A DNA stretch of 16,494 nucleotides, taken from the NCBI GenBank assembly GCA_002508635.1, contig DACO01000173.1:1-16494 (forward strand), in the 5' to 3' direction. Of this stretch, positions 6,151 through 13,082 are shown piece after piece. The translations under genes were made by a program, and so were the position numbers. This stretch comes from Methanolobus sp. UBA118. GTDB lineage: Archaea > Halobacteriota > Methanosarcinia > Methanosarcinales > Methanosarcinaceae. Under the pieces are notes generated by a model. The model had not been told where the DNA came from. It searched no databases and saw only the letters and a program-made list of their open reading frames with translations. Position 1 is the stretch's first letter. Each line of letters begins with the position of its first letter.

Positions 6151-6282
6151 CTTCGTATTTATCCAGGTCTGCAAACTTTTATTTGTAATTATTGACTAAA
6201 ATTTTATTGAAATATCGCCTGACAAATTGTTAATTTCTATCCTCGAATCATCTTTTTCAAAGAATCCTCATCACAGCAGCCC

Positions 6283-6313
6283 TGTAAACTATACAACTTT
6301 ATTCAAGTTTACA
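6283..6313. promoter_or_regulatory. GTTTAC-type inverted repeat (possible operator)
   Basis: TGTAAACT at 6283-6290 and AGTTTACA at 6306-6313 are exact reverse complements, 15 bases apart. Related words recur just downstream (GTTGTAAA about 6337-6344, GGTTTACGTTA 6353-6363, and TAACGT/ACGTTA). The cluster ends about 20 bases before the TATA-like TTTTTATATG at 6381. This looks like a regulator-binding region for a plus-strand transcript. The nearby FilR1-type regulator is one possible binder, but this is a guess. Confidence 0.4.
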
Positions 6314-6380
6314 TTGAGATTGAAACTTAAGTTAACGTTGTAAATTCAATCAGGTTTACGTTAAATACCATAACGACAGA

Positions 6381-6560
6381 TTTTTATATGCGGATTTATC
6401 TACGGTCCGCCAGAGTGGGGACAGCACTTGTCGGGGTATCTGGGTCGTATCTCGAGTCTACAAGGACAATGATGCCTGATTGAAGATTTTAGTGGCATCT
6501 ATCCCTACCTCCTGATTGGAATATAAAGTCACATTAAGTCATAATTGTTTTTCAACAGGA
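6381..6560 (+). ncRNA. Candidate non-coding RNA with its own TATA box
   Basis: TTTTTATATG at 6381-6390 is a good archaeal TATA box on the plus strand, but no gene follows on that strand for several kilobases. Initiation would fall near 6410. The stretch from about 6405 to 6520 is GC-richer than its surroundings, and has short stems: GCGGA/TCCGC at 6390-6394/6406-6410, GACA/TGTC at 6420-6432 and GATGCC/GGCATC at 6471-6499. The word CCTGATTG occurs twice (about 6475 and 6511). A T-run at about 6547-6552 could be its end. No protein frame longer than about 20 codons is present. A 21-codon frame at 6565-6630 has AGGAGG too close to its ATG and was not called. Confidence 0.3.
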
Positions 6561-6649
6561 GGAGATGAACACGACTCATATACGGAAAATCTGCTGTAGA
6601 CTCTCCACCTCTGCAATTATCGAAGTCTAAGTGTCCATAAAATAAAACA

Positions 6650-7444
6650 TCAGATATCCATAACCTTTGTAGAGCTATTTCTATAATAGTCAAAAAATTC
6701 CCTTCCCCATTTTAGAGCACTCTGACTACCGGATATGAAGCGTTTGTTGTCATAGTAGTTCTCATTTGTCAGGAGCATGAACTGAACATAATAGTCATTT
6801 TCCGAAAATGATAGGAAATGCATTTCTTCCGGATAGATATACAGATCAGTATGCTCATTTTGTATCAACCTTTTAAGCTTATCGTGTTGTTCGGACTGTA
6901 TCTTTGCAAACAATCCCCGGCTGAGAACCACTGATACGTCAACACCCTGATCAAGAAGTTCCAGAAATAAAGATATAAACATGGGATGAAGGTATGTAGT
7001 GACCATATACAGTGAATCAGAAACCCTGGATTTTTCCTGTAAGGTGCTGTCAAAATCATATATTTCAGACAGACGTGGTTCTGATATTGTGAAAGGCCCC
7101 AGCTCCTCGATCCTCTCCAGAAGTCTGTGGGGAATAAAATCCAGTCTGTGATCTTCCCAGTAGCCGTTATTGGAATCAAGGAAATCAAGTATACCCATAA
7201 GTGGTTTCATTTCTTTAACAAGCAGATCACCTATGGTTGTCAGCGCATAGGATCCGGGAGAATCTGTCTGCCTTTTTACCAGATACTGATCTTCCAGTAT
7301 TTTTATTTGAAGGGCTAAAGGCTGTTTTTCAATATGCATGATATCCATGATAGTATCAAGGTCCCTGGGGCCCTCATTAAGTAGCAAAAGCAGATCTTTT
7401 CTGATATCCGACATGAAAAGTACGTCAAAAAGTAATTCTTTCAT
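6650..7444 (-). CDS. Winged-helix transcriptional regulator, FilR1/Msr type
   Basis: 264 residues. Residues 1-80 form an ArsR-like winged helix: ELLFDVLFMSDIRKDLLLLL, then DLDTIMDIMHIEKQPLALQIKILED as the recognition region and a wing at YLVKRQTDSPGSYALTTIG. Residues about 118-245 match the FilR1 middle domain (DUF1724), including the near C-terminal motif LKWGREFFDYYR. This family is largely confined to methanogens, and several Methanosarcina members control methyltransferase genes for methylotrophic growth. The ligand and targets here cannot be read from the sequence. The ribosome site is poor (GATCGGGAA), but no better start exists. It is transcribed alone. The upstream gap holds TCAGCTGA (about 7490), a small palindrome that could be an autoregulatory site. 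Confidence 0.88.
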   Translation of the reverse strand: MKELLFDVLFMSDIRKDLLLLLNEGPRDLDTIMDIMHIEKQPLALQIKILEDQYLVKRQTDSPGSYALTTIGDLLVKEMKPLMGILDFLDSNNGYWEDHRLDFIPHRLLERIEELGPFTISEPRLSEIYDFDSTLQEKSRVSDSLYMVTTYLHPMFISLFLELLDQGVDVSVVLSRGLFAKIQSEQHDKLKRLIQNEHTDLYIYPEEMHFLSFSENDYYVQFMLLTNENYYDNKRFISGSQSALKWGREFFDYYRNSSTKVMDI

Positions 7445-7908
7445 TTCCCGATCATCCCCAAAACTAAAAATCCCGCTCCAGCCATTGATTCAGCTGATTC
7501 GGGTATTTTTCTGTTGCGGGCTGAAGTAGAATTGAATAAGCAGAGAAGTATCATACAGTTCGAAAATAAGTTTCACAGATGTTTAACTGGTATTGAATCC
7601 TGAATACTTTGATTGCCTGCCTTTAATTTATTTAGCTAAAAGTTAAGAAAGACACTTCCAGGTATCACTCCTTGCAGACCCGGGATATCTATAATACCCC
7701 TAAAAACAATTCTCCCCCCCTGATACTCCATTTCGACCCACATAAGATACTTGGCTTGTTCTTATTTAAGCAATCCCTTTCTTAATTTTCAATAGCGGGC
7801 TCTTAATAGATATGAAGTGATATTTATCTGCGGTATTGATTTTTAATAATGCCTGATTTTCAGCAGATGTAAAACAAAAAAAAGGACAACATCTGTATTA
7901 ACTTAAAA
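7445..7908. other. Intergenic gap with one doubtful small ORF
   Basis: This is the upstream region of the FilR1-type regulator and the downstream region of the four-CBS gene. A minus-strand frame, 7743 down to 7636, encodes 35 residues beginning MWVEMEYQGGRIVF. It reads like protein but has no ribosome site and may be a remnant. A seven-base hairpin, CAGATGT (7864-7870) with ACATCTG (7889-7895), has an A-rich loop on the plus strand and a U-rich loop as minus-strand RNA. Nothing else is supported. Confidence 0.4.
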
Positions 7909-7948
7909 ACCGAAAGGAAGATATTATTTACTTATCTTCCTTATTCGG
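7909..7948 (-). terminator. Hairpin plus T-run after the first four-CBS gene
   Basis: On the minus strand, AAGGAAGATA pairs perfectly with TATCTTCCTT (7914-7923 with 7933-7942). The stem extends through an internal loop by CCGA/TCGG, and then GGTTTTTAAG follows. The stem starts right at the TAA stop of the CBS gene. This is as close to a classic hairpin and U-tract terminator as any site in the window. Confidence 0.7.
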
Positions 7949-8942
7949 ACATTGCCTTCAAGAAGTCCTTCTCGGTCAGAATCCCTGCAAGTTCACCATT
8001 ATCCATCACAGGAAGTGAACCAATGTTGTTATCCAGCATGAGGTGTGCAGCGCTTCCCATATCCGCATCCTTGTTTATACTGACCGGTTCTTTAGATATC
8101 AGTGAACTTACAGGTTCGTTAAGCGCTTCGTGGACGTTTCCTGTCATAAGCCTGTGGAATGCATCACCACTGCCCAGGAAATGCATTATATCAGAAGCTG
8201 TGACCATACCGATTATATTTCCTTTATCCACCACCGGCACTCTTCTGAATCCGTTATCTATCATCATCTTTGTTACATCACCGATACTTGTGTCCGGCGC
8301 AACGGATTTCACGTTTCTGGTCATATAATGGGCCACTCTCTTGGAGGTCATGACACCCCCTGAAAAACGGAGAAAGTCCTTCTCCGTGCAGATGGCACGT
8401 ACATGTCCTTCACTGTCCACAACAGGAAGACCTCCGGAAACGTTATCCAGCATCTTGCTTACAGCCTCATCAATAGCTGCACCATCTGAAATACTGTCGG
8501 CTTCATTCTGCATGATCTCTTTTACAGAGGCATTCACAGCCGCAAGAAGATTGCCTTTGTAATGGTTCTCAATGAGCAGGTTCTTACTGCCACCTCCAAG
8601 AAAATCAATTACGTCCACCGATGTCACCATTCCTTCAAGCCTGTTCGTACCTGCATCTGTCACTGGCATATGCCTGAAACCCTTCTCTGTCATGGTTTTG
8701 ATGGCAGAGATGATCGTGGTTGTCGGCGGGATTGTAACCACATCCCTGGTAGAAACAGACATTATACTACCTTCATGTTCGGCTATCCTTTCATCAAAAT
8801 CAATCGGACCGGCACGGATAATGCCGTTACTTCCGTATCTGAGAGGATCTTTACTATTAAGAGACCTATCACCTGAGTTTTGTTTTTCCCGTACTTTCAT
8901 CTTTTTCTGATCTTCCATGGAACGCTTATCACGAATATTCAT
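7941..8942 (-). CDS. Four-CBS-domain protein (two Bateman modules)
   Basis: 333 residues from the ATG at 8942-8940, which has GGTG seven bases ahead. A GTG at 8957 is open in frame but has no ribosome site. After a charged, probably disordered N-terminus (1-45) come four CBS motifs, about residues 60-116, 139-194, 203-257 and 277-331. Each ends in the pattern G-x-[VIA]-T-x-x-D-[FIV] (GMVTSVDV, AICTEKDF, GMVTASDI, GILTEKDF). CBS pairs bind adenine nucleotides or S-adenosylmethionine and usually regulate a partner. No enzyme or channel domain is attached, so this is a stand-alone sensor of unknown partner. Another four-CBS gene lies 100 bases upstream on the same strand; they differ in length and sequence but probably arose from the same family. 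Confidence 0.9.
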   Translation of the reverse strand: MNIRDKRSMEDQKKMKVREKQNSGDRSLNSKDPLRYGSNGIIRAGPIDFDERIAEHEGSIMSVSTRDVVTIPPTTTIISAIKTMTEKGFRHMPVTDAGTNRLEGMVTSVDVIDFLGGGSKNLLIENHYKGNLLAAVNASVKEIMQNEADSISDGAAIDEAVSKMLDNVSGGLPVVDSEGHVRAICTEKDFLRFSGGVMTSKRVAHYMTRNVKSVAPDTSIGDVTKMMIDNGFRRVPVVDKGNIIGMVTASDIMHFLGSGDAFHRLMTGNVHEALNEPVSSLISKEPVSINKDADMGSAAHLMLDNNIGSLPVMDNGELAGILTEKDFLKAMSE

Positions 8943-8981
8943 TTTATAACACCACACTCAAAGATTAGCTGACCTTCGATC

Positions 8982-9010
8982 CCAAAAAACGCCGCAATGA
9001 AATTTTTTGG
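8982..9010 (-). terminator. Terminator-like hairpin between the two CBS genes
   Basis: CCAAAAAA (8982-8989) and TTTTTTGG (9003-9010) are reverse complements around a GC-containing loop. On the minus strand a short GCTGC/GCGGC stem directly precedes GTTTTTTGGG. It sits 30-60 bases after the stop of the upstream CBS gene. It suggests that the two CBS genes are not simply one operon, although read-through is possible. Confidence 0.5.
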
Positions 9011-9042
9011 CAGCTTTTTTTGAATAGTCTGCAAAACCAGGA

Positions 9043-9819
9043 TCACCGGATTCCTGTTCCTGTCAGACATGCCTTCAGAAGATCATGTCTGTCGGCAATT
9101 CCCACCAGTTTGTTTTCATTCGTAACACTGATCCTGCCGATATTGCGTTCAAGTACTGTCTGGATGGCTTCACTGACAGAAGCGTCAGGAGACAGAGAAT
9201 ACAGAGGAGTTGACATAACTTTCTCAACCTTTGCTGCATCACCCGAACCCCTGCCATGCATGTCACTGGAGCCTATCCTTGCATATCCCGACCTTATTAT
9301 GTCACTACGGGTCACAATACCCATGGCCTGATTTTTATGGGAAACAACAGGAATGCCCGTATAATCCCATTCAAGCATATGCGACCATAGCTTTGCAATA
9401 TTCTCGTCAGGATATGTGGTCTCCACTGATGTTGTCATGACATCCTTCACAGCCTTAGGTGATTTTTTTGTGGGATGCATGTGCCTCAGGATATCCACTT
9501 CACTTACGACTCCAACTAGGGTCCTGTCAACAGTTGAAGCAATTACCGGTGCACGATGCTGCTTTGCTTCAAGGAGAAGTTTGGCAGCCACCATTATATC
9601 GGTATCCGGTGTGATCACGGGATACTCCCTTACATAACCCCTGACTGTCACATTGGATTTATTGGACTTTACGTTAAGTACATCCTGATCTGTCAGGATG
9701 CCCACGACTCTCTGCTTCCCGTCCAGAACAGGAAGACCTCTCATGAAATTGTCCCTCATAATCTGTCTGGCATGGGTAATATAATCATCCTCCCTGACAG
9801 ACACAGGGTTCTTTGACAT
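9043..9819 (-). CDS. Second four-CBS-domain protein; true start may be AUA at 9837
   Basis: 258 residues from the first ATG (9819-9817), with CBS motifs at about 1-50, 58-113, 124-177 and 197-252. Their typical ends include GILTDQDV, GVVSEVDI, GIVTRSDI and GIADRHDL. Starting here would cut the first motif short, because CBS proteins usually begin with K-V-x-[DQ]-I-M-x-x-N-P. The bases ahead read in frame I-K-V-G-Q-I before MSKNPVSV, which is exactly that pattern. There is no ATG, GTG or TTG back to the in-frame stop. A strong ribosome site, GGGAGTGA (9849-9842), lies four bases before an ATA codon at 9837-9835, but 22 bases before the ATG. Translation from AUA, giving 264 residues, therefore looks more likely. 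Function is probably nucleotide sensing for an unknown partner. Confidence 0.88.
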   Translation of the reverse strand: MSKNPVSVREDDYITHARQIMRDNFMRGLPVLDGKQRVVGILTDQDVLNVKSNKSNVTVRGYVREYPVITPDTDIMVAAKLLLEAKQHRAPVIASTVDRTLVGVVSEVDILRHMHPTKKSPKAVKDVMTTSVETTYPDENIAKLWSHMLEWDYTGIPVVSHKNQAMGIVTRSDIIRSGYARIGSSDMHGRGSGDAAKVEKVMSTPLYSLSPDASVSEAIQTVLERNIGRISVTNENKLVGIADRHDLLKACLTGTGIR

Positions 9820-9841
9820 TATCTGGCCGACTTTTATTTTT

Positions 9842-9849
9842 TCACTCCC
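9842..9849 (-). promoter_or_regulatory. Ribosome binding site pointing to an ATA start codon
   Basis: GGGAGTGA on the minus strand is close to the archaeal consensus GGAGGTGA. It is separated by AAAA from the ATA at 9837-9835 and by 22 bases from the first ATG. It decides between the two possible starts of the second CBS gene. Confidence 0.6.
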
Positions 9850-9999
9850 TGGGGTAAGTAGCTGATATTACAGATTTCTCCCCAGAAAAAATATGAACCC
9901 GCAATTATTTAAAGGCACCTTTTACCAGTAGATATAATACAATGGCATATAAAAAAAAGTAACTAAGTTTGTTTCTGGAAACAGCTCAATACCTTAAAT

Positions 10000-10605
10000 T
10001 TATGTTGAAAGGGCATTCCGGTTTTTTTTGGCATTTTTTGAAGTTAAGAACATTGAAAGCATTTCCAGCTCATCAAAGGGAATCTGCATCTCCTTCAATA
10101 TGGTCTTGAAATGAAATTCCTCAAGTTCAGATGCATACAGCTCTATATTCTTCTGCCATCCCTTCGAGATCCTGAGCTTTTCTTCTTCCGATATTCCGGA
10201 CCTTGTACTTGAATCCACAATCCATGAGGCAAAATCCCGGATGATAGAAAAACCTATCGGACACGGCTGCAGTCCAATAGAGTTCCCGGAACTGTTTACC
10301 TTAAATGGATAAAGACCACAAACAGTAGGCCTTTTATCATATACATCGCATCTGCCGCTCCTGTTCAGAAACGAACACGGTGCGCTCATGAGATACAGAC
10401 CGGGATAGATATCCGCATTAACAATCGCACCAGCCTTTACAGAATCCAAGACTGTGAGCATTTTCATTTCGTCTTCGAAAAGGTGGATCTGCCCTTTGCT
10501 GCAACAGTGTGCTCCGCAGGTATCAGGGCATTTATAGTGTTTCAGGATGTTCTGAACAATGTTATAGCGAATCGCCTTTTTTACAGCAGCGCTAATTTCT
10601 GTCAA
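10000..10605 (-). CDS. YkgJ-family cysteine cluster protein
   Basis: 201 residues. The start is a TTG at 10605-10603, supported by AAAGGTGA seven bases ahead; no ATG is available nearby. The cysteines are C26-x3-C30-x3-C34-C35, C77 (APCSFL), C86 (GRCDVYDKRP), C96 (VCGLYPF) and C115. C-x-x-x-C-x-x-[x]-C-C followed by PC-x-FL, G-x-C-x-[IV]-Y-x-x-RP-x-x-C-x-x-[YF]-P is the signature of the YkgJ/UPF0153 family, thought to bind zinc or an Fe-S cluster. The C-terminal third (130-201) is helical and charged, with a lysine/asparagine-rich end. The biochemical role of the family is not settled. It is transcribed alone, with a TATA-like element around 10655-10668 on the minus strand. Confidence 0.88.
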   Translation of the reverse strand: MTEISAAVKKAIRYNIVQNILKHYKCPDTCGAHCCSKGQIHLFEDEMKMLTVLDSVKAGAIVNADIYPGLYLMSAPCSFLNRSGRCDVYDKRPTVCGLYPFKVNSSGNSIGLQPCPIGFSIIRDFASWIVDSSTRSGISEEEKLRISKGWQKNIELYASELEEFHFKTILKEMQIPFDELEMLSMFLTSKNAKKNRNALST

Positions 10606-10882
10606 GCTTTTTTCACCTTTTTAGGTCTTTACAGACGTTTTAGAATCGTTTGTATAGATAAAAAAACCAGATATAATGGTTTTGCTTGAAAGCAGGCGAA
10701 GAAATACAGTTTTAAAGATATAAATTGTGCAAAAGTGACTAAACGAAATATAAAGTGTACCAGAGATGTTTGATGATTTTTCAATCATCCATATTTTCCA
10801 GCCAGCAAACATAGTAAAAATAGATAACAGTAATCTAAAAAAATCAATAAAAAATACCGCCACATATTTATATGCAATTTTG
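10606..10882. other. Divergent intergenic region between YkgJ-like gene and archaellins
   Basis: AT-rich promoter DNA. Frames of 60-110 codons cross it on both strands. They are of low complexity (Phe/Ile/Lys-rich), lack ribosome sites, and one runs into the archaellin gene antisense, so they were not called. Possible TATA boxes for the YkgJ-like gene lie at 10655-10680 (minus strand). Confidence 0.5.
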
Positions 10883-10894
10883 CTATATAAATAC
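10883..10894 (+). promoter_or_regulatory. Archaellin 1 promoter (TATA box)
   Basis: CTATATAAATAC is centred about 27 bases before the word AATACACA at 10915-10922. The second archaellin gene has the same arrangement (TATA 11891-11902, AATACACA 11921-11928, 24 bases). The shared word at the expected start of transcription supports both promoters and gives leaders of about 48 and 34 bases. Confidence 0.6.
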
Positions 10895-10965
10895 AGATAT
10901 AGAAATGTTCAAATAATACACATTTTAACAAAACCACCCGATTTATGCTGCCAGAGAGTGTTAGA

Positions 10966-11763
10966 ATGAAACAAAACAGAAAATCATACATCAGATCAGA
11001 TAAAACTGCACAGATAGGAATTGGCACTCTCATAATTTTCATTGCGATGGTACTGGTAGCAGCAGTCGCTGGTGCGGTATTAATACAGACAAGTGGAGTA
11101 CTGCAGCAAAAGGCACAGTCCACTGGAAATCAGGCGACAAAGGAAACATCGTCAAATCTCCAGATAAAGGAGATAGAAGGGATCCGCGCAAAGACTTCAG
11201 CAACCAATATGTCCCTGACGGTGGACCTGCTGAGAATAAATGTAGGGCTTAATGCAGGTAGTGAACCTGTCGACCTGAGCCAGGTAATAGTAAGCATATC
11301 AGACGGAACCACTACCAATGAGCTTGTCTACGCCGATGAGGACAAAGCAGGTGTCGGGACGATGGATGACTATTACACCAACGGCACCCTCACCAACCAC
11401 TTAAGAGCACTTACCATGCGCGGGAATCCGACACCGAATATCCCTCATTTCTTCATAGCTGAAAAGGTAAGGGATGAAGACGGTTCGTTCACACAGAATA
11501 ACCCGACTATCAACACGGGAGACCTTGTTGACCTATATGTGGGTACGGTAAGTGAAGATGCCACCGCTTTCAAGTACCTGTACCTTGTGGATACAACAGG
11601 AGGACCCGGCGGAGCAGCACCACTAAAGGCCTCAGGATTCACAATAAGCCCGCGAACTGAACTCAGGATAATACTGACACCGGAATATGGTGCAGCAGCC
11701 ACTGCCGATATGGTAATGCCGTCCACATACGGTTCAGTGGAAAATCTTAAGCTGTATCCCTGA
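10966..11763 (+). CDS. flaB: Archaellin (archaeal flagellin), first of tandem pair
   Basis: 265 residues. The start is ATG 10966, with GAGAGTGTTAGA directly ahead; an identical stretch precedes the second archaellin. An upstream in-frame ATG at 10945 lacks this. A basic prepeptide (residues 1-14, MKQNRKSYIRSDKT) leads into the class III signal helix AQIGIGTLIIFIAMVLVAAVA, cleaved by the FlaK/PibD peptidase just before AQ. The helix builds the filament core. The rest (about 50-265) is the exposed beta-rich domain, ending STYGSVENLKLYP. Sequons for N-glycosylation include N-M-S and N-G-T. The protein is the filament subunit of the archaellum. It is about two-thirds identical to the next gene by eye. 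The assembly genes are not in this window. Confidence 0.95.
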   Translation: MKQNRKSYIRSDKTAQIGIGTLIIFIAMVLVAAVAGAVLIQTSGVLQQKAQSTGNQATKETSSNLQIKEIEGIRAKTSATNMSLTVDLLRINVGLNAGSEPVDLSQVIVSISDGTTTNELVYADEDKAGVGTMDDYYTNGTLTNHLRALTMRGNPTPNIPHFFIAEKVRDEDGSFTQNNPTINTGDLVDLYVGTVSEDATAFKYLYLVDTTGGPGGAAPLKASGFTISPRTELRIILTPEYGAAATADMVMPSTYGSVENLKLYP

Positions 11764-11835
11764 TATTATCAGATTACAGTACATTTTTATTATTTTTTAG
11801 CACTCTTATACAATTACTTTTACTTTTTATTTCAA
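11764..11835 (+). terminator. T-rich 3' end of archaellin 1
   Basis: Within 70 bases of the stop there are repeated T-runs (ACATTTTTATTATTTTTTAGC about 11783-11803, then TTACTTTTACTTTTTATTTC). Archaeal RNA polymerase stops at such U-tracts without a hairpin. Together with the separate TATA box before archaellin 2, this suggests the two genes form separate transcripts. Confidence 0.45.
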
Positions 11836-11890
11836 AAATATAGTATGCCGTATATTAAAGAGACTTTTCTGCAGATTTATACATAAATAT

Positions 11891-11902
11891 AAATATATAA
11901 AC
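11891..11902 (+). promoter_or_regulatory. Archaellin 2 promoter (TATA box)
   Basis: AAATATATAAAC is followed 24 bases on by AATACACA, as in archaellin 1. It is centred about 61 bases before the ATG at 11958. Confidence 0.6.
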
Positions 11903-11957
11903 AGAGAAAACAGTGTAAGAAATACACAATAATATACATTGTCCTGAGAGTGTTAGA

Positions 11958-12758
11958 ATGAAGGCAAATAATAGACCACGTTCATTAAGGAGCGACAATG
12001 CACAGATAGGTATTGGTACCCTTATCATCTTCATTGCAATGGTTTTGGTAGCTGCTGTTGCTGCTGCGGTATTGATTCAGACAAGCGGCGTACTCCAGCA
12101 GAATGCTCAGGCTACCGGCAAGCAGGCAACGCAGGAAACGTCATCAAATCTTCAGGTAAAAGAGATAGAAGGCATTCGTGCAAGAACCTCTCCTACTAAC
12201 ATGTCCTCAACGGTTGATCTTCTCAGGATAAATGTCGGACTCAACGCAGCCAGCGAACCTGTTGATATCGGACAGGTGATAATTACCATAACTGATGGGA
12301 CCACCACCAATGAGCTGGTCTATGCGAATGAGGAAAAAGCTTCTGTAGGAGGAAGCATGCCCGAATACAATACAAGCCAGGACCTGACAGGACGCCTCAG
12401 AGCTCTTACTCTTCGCGAGGGAACAGAGCCAAATGCAGGAAATTTCTTTGTAGCCGAAAGGGTAAGAGATGAAGACGGCTCATTTACCCAGAGAACGCCG
12501 ACCATGAACAGCGGCGATCTTATTGATATCTATATAGCTACTACAAGCACACCAGCTACTGGCCATGACTATCTGTACCTTGTGGATTCCACAGGCGGTG
12601 AAGGTGGGGCAGCACCTCTGAAATACTCTGGACTCAATCTCTATCCCAGGACTGAAGTTAAGATAGTCCTCACTCCAGAAGCCGGAGCAACGGCTACTGT
12701 TGATATGATATTGCCTTCGACATACGGATCCGTGGAGAATATCAGACTCTTCCCCTGA
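11958..12758 (+). CDS. flaB: Archaellin (archaeal flagellin), second of tandem pair
   Basis: 266 residues from the ATG at 11958, behind the same GAGAGTGTTAGA ribosome site as its neighbour. The prepeptide is MKANNRPRSLRSDN (14 residues), cleaved before AQIGIGTL. The N-terminal helix and the first 110 residues are nearly the same as in archaellin 1. The centre (about 115-150 and 180-195) is where they differ most, as expected for surface-exposed loops. Sequons N-M-S and N-T-S are present. The C-terminal STYGSVENIRLFP matches the end of archaellin 1. The pair arose by duplication, and the two subunits may build different parts of one filament or be used under different conditions. Confidence 0.95.
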   Translation: MKANNRPRSLRSDNAQIGIGTLIIFIAMVLVAAVAAAVLIQTSGVLQQNAQATGKQATQETSSNLQVKEIEGIRARTSPTNMSSTVDLLRINVGLNAASEPVDIGQVIITITDGTTTNELVYANEEKASVGGSMPEYNTSQDLTGRLRALTLREGTEPNAGNFFVAERVRDEDGSFTQRTPTMNSGDLIDIYIATTSTPATGHDYLYLVDSTGGEGGAAPLKYSGLNLYPRTEVKIVLTPEAGATATVDMILPSTYGSVENIRLFP

Positions 12759-12848
12759 GATGATCTGATTTAATCCTATTTTCTATTTTAAAAATAAAAC
12801 GTGGCTACCTGTTTCCTCTCAGCCAAATACTTCATATTTTTAAAGAAG

Positions 12849-12940
12849 TTTGATCTCGTGAAATGCTTCATTTGGTATAAGACCTGCCCGAAATGTGCCA
12901 GGAAATAAGGGAAGAACTACGTTGTGGTAGTGAGATCAAA
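12849..12940. repeat. 9-bp inverted repeat enclosing a CPKC mini-ORF
   Basis: TTTGATCTC (12849-12857) and GAGATCAAA (12932-12940) are perfect reverse complements. Directly after the left arm, a GTG at 12858 opens a 16-codon frame, VKCFIWYKTCPKCARK, ending in TAA at 12906-12908. The same frame then continues open, without an obvious start, through GKNYVVVVRSNKDVQIFD. This looks like the rest of a zinc-binding protein interrupted by a stop. It may be a decayed gene or a tiny peptide; the inverted repeat may be unrelated. Confidence 0.35.
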
Positions 12941-12959
12941 TAAAGACGTCCAGATTTTT

Positions 12960-13061
12960 GATTGATCAGTTTCGTTTCAGAAAAAACGCCAAAGTAAGCA
13001 AATGACCAGGAATGTAATAAAAAATGCTGTAACGTAGCACGTTACAGGCTGCTGATCAATC
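12960..13061. repeat. Nested inverted repeats between archaellin 2 and the zinc ribbon
   Basis: An outer 10-base inverted repeat, GATTGATCAG (12960-12969) with CTGATCAATC (13052-13061), encloses an inner nine-base hairpin, CTGTAACGT/ACGTTACAG (13027-13035 with 13039-13047), with a three-base loop. Both pairings are perfect. It could be a structured RNA, a 3' end shared by the convergent genes, or a short non-autonomous mobile repeat. No target-site duplication was found. Confidence 0.5.
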
Positions 13062-13082
13062 CAGCGATATTTTTCGGTATTT

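Noticed and set aside
6390..6480. Possible tRNA or C/D box RNA
   Set aside because: No cloverleaf with a T-arm GGTTCRA and no acceptor pairing. The C-like and D-like boxes (ATGATG, CTGA) are only a few bases apart, too near for a guide.
6565..6630. 21-codon plus-strand frame behind AGGAGG
   Set aside because: The AGGAGG is only two bases from the ATG, too close to work, and the peptide has no recognisable character.
7636..7743. 35-codon minus-strand frame beginning MWVEMEYQGG
   Set aside because: It looks somewhat protein-like but lacks a ribosome site and promoter; kept only as a note in the intergenic entry.
10945..10965. Longer archaellin 1 start (ATG at 10945, MLPESVR extension)
   Set aside because: The second archaellin has the same GAGAGTGTTAGA directly before its ATG, and with ATG 10966 both prepeptides are 14 residues long; the extension is translated leader.
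10621..10969. Several frames of 60-110 codons between the YkgJ-like gene and archaellin 1
   Set aside because: Low-complexity Phe/Ile/Lys-rich translations in AT-rich promoter DNA, no ribosome sites, and overlap with the archaellin promoter and start.
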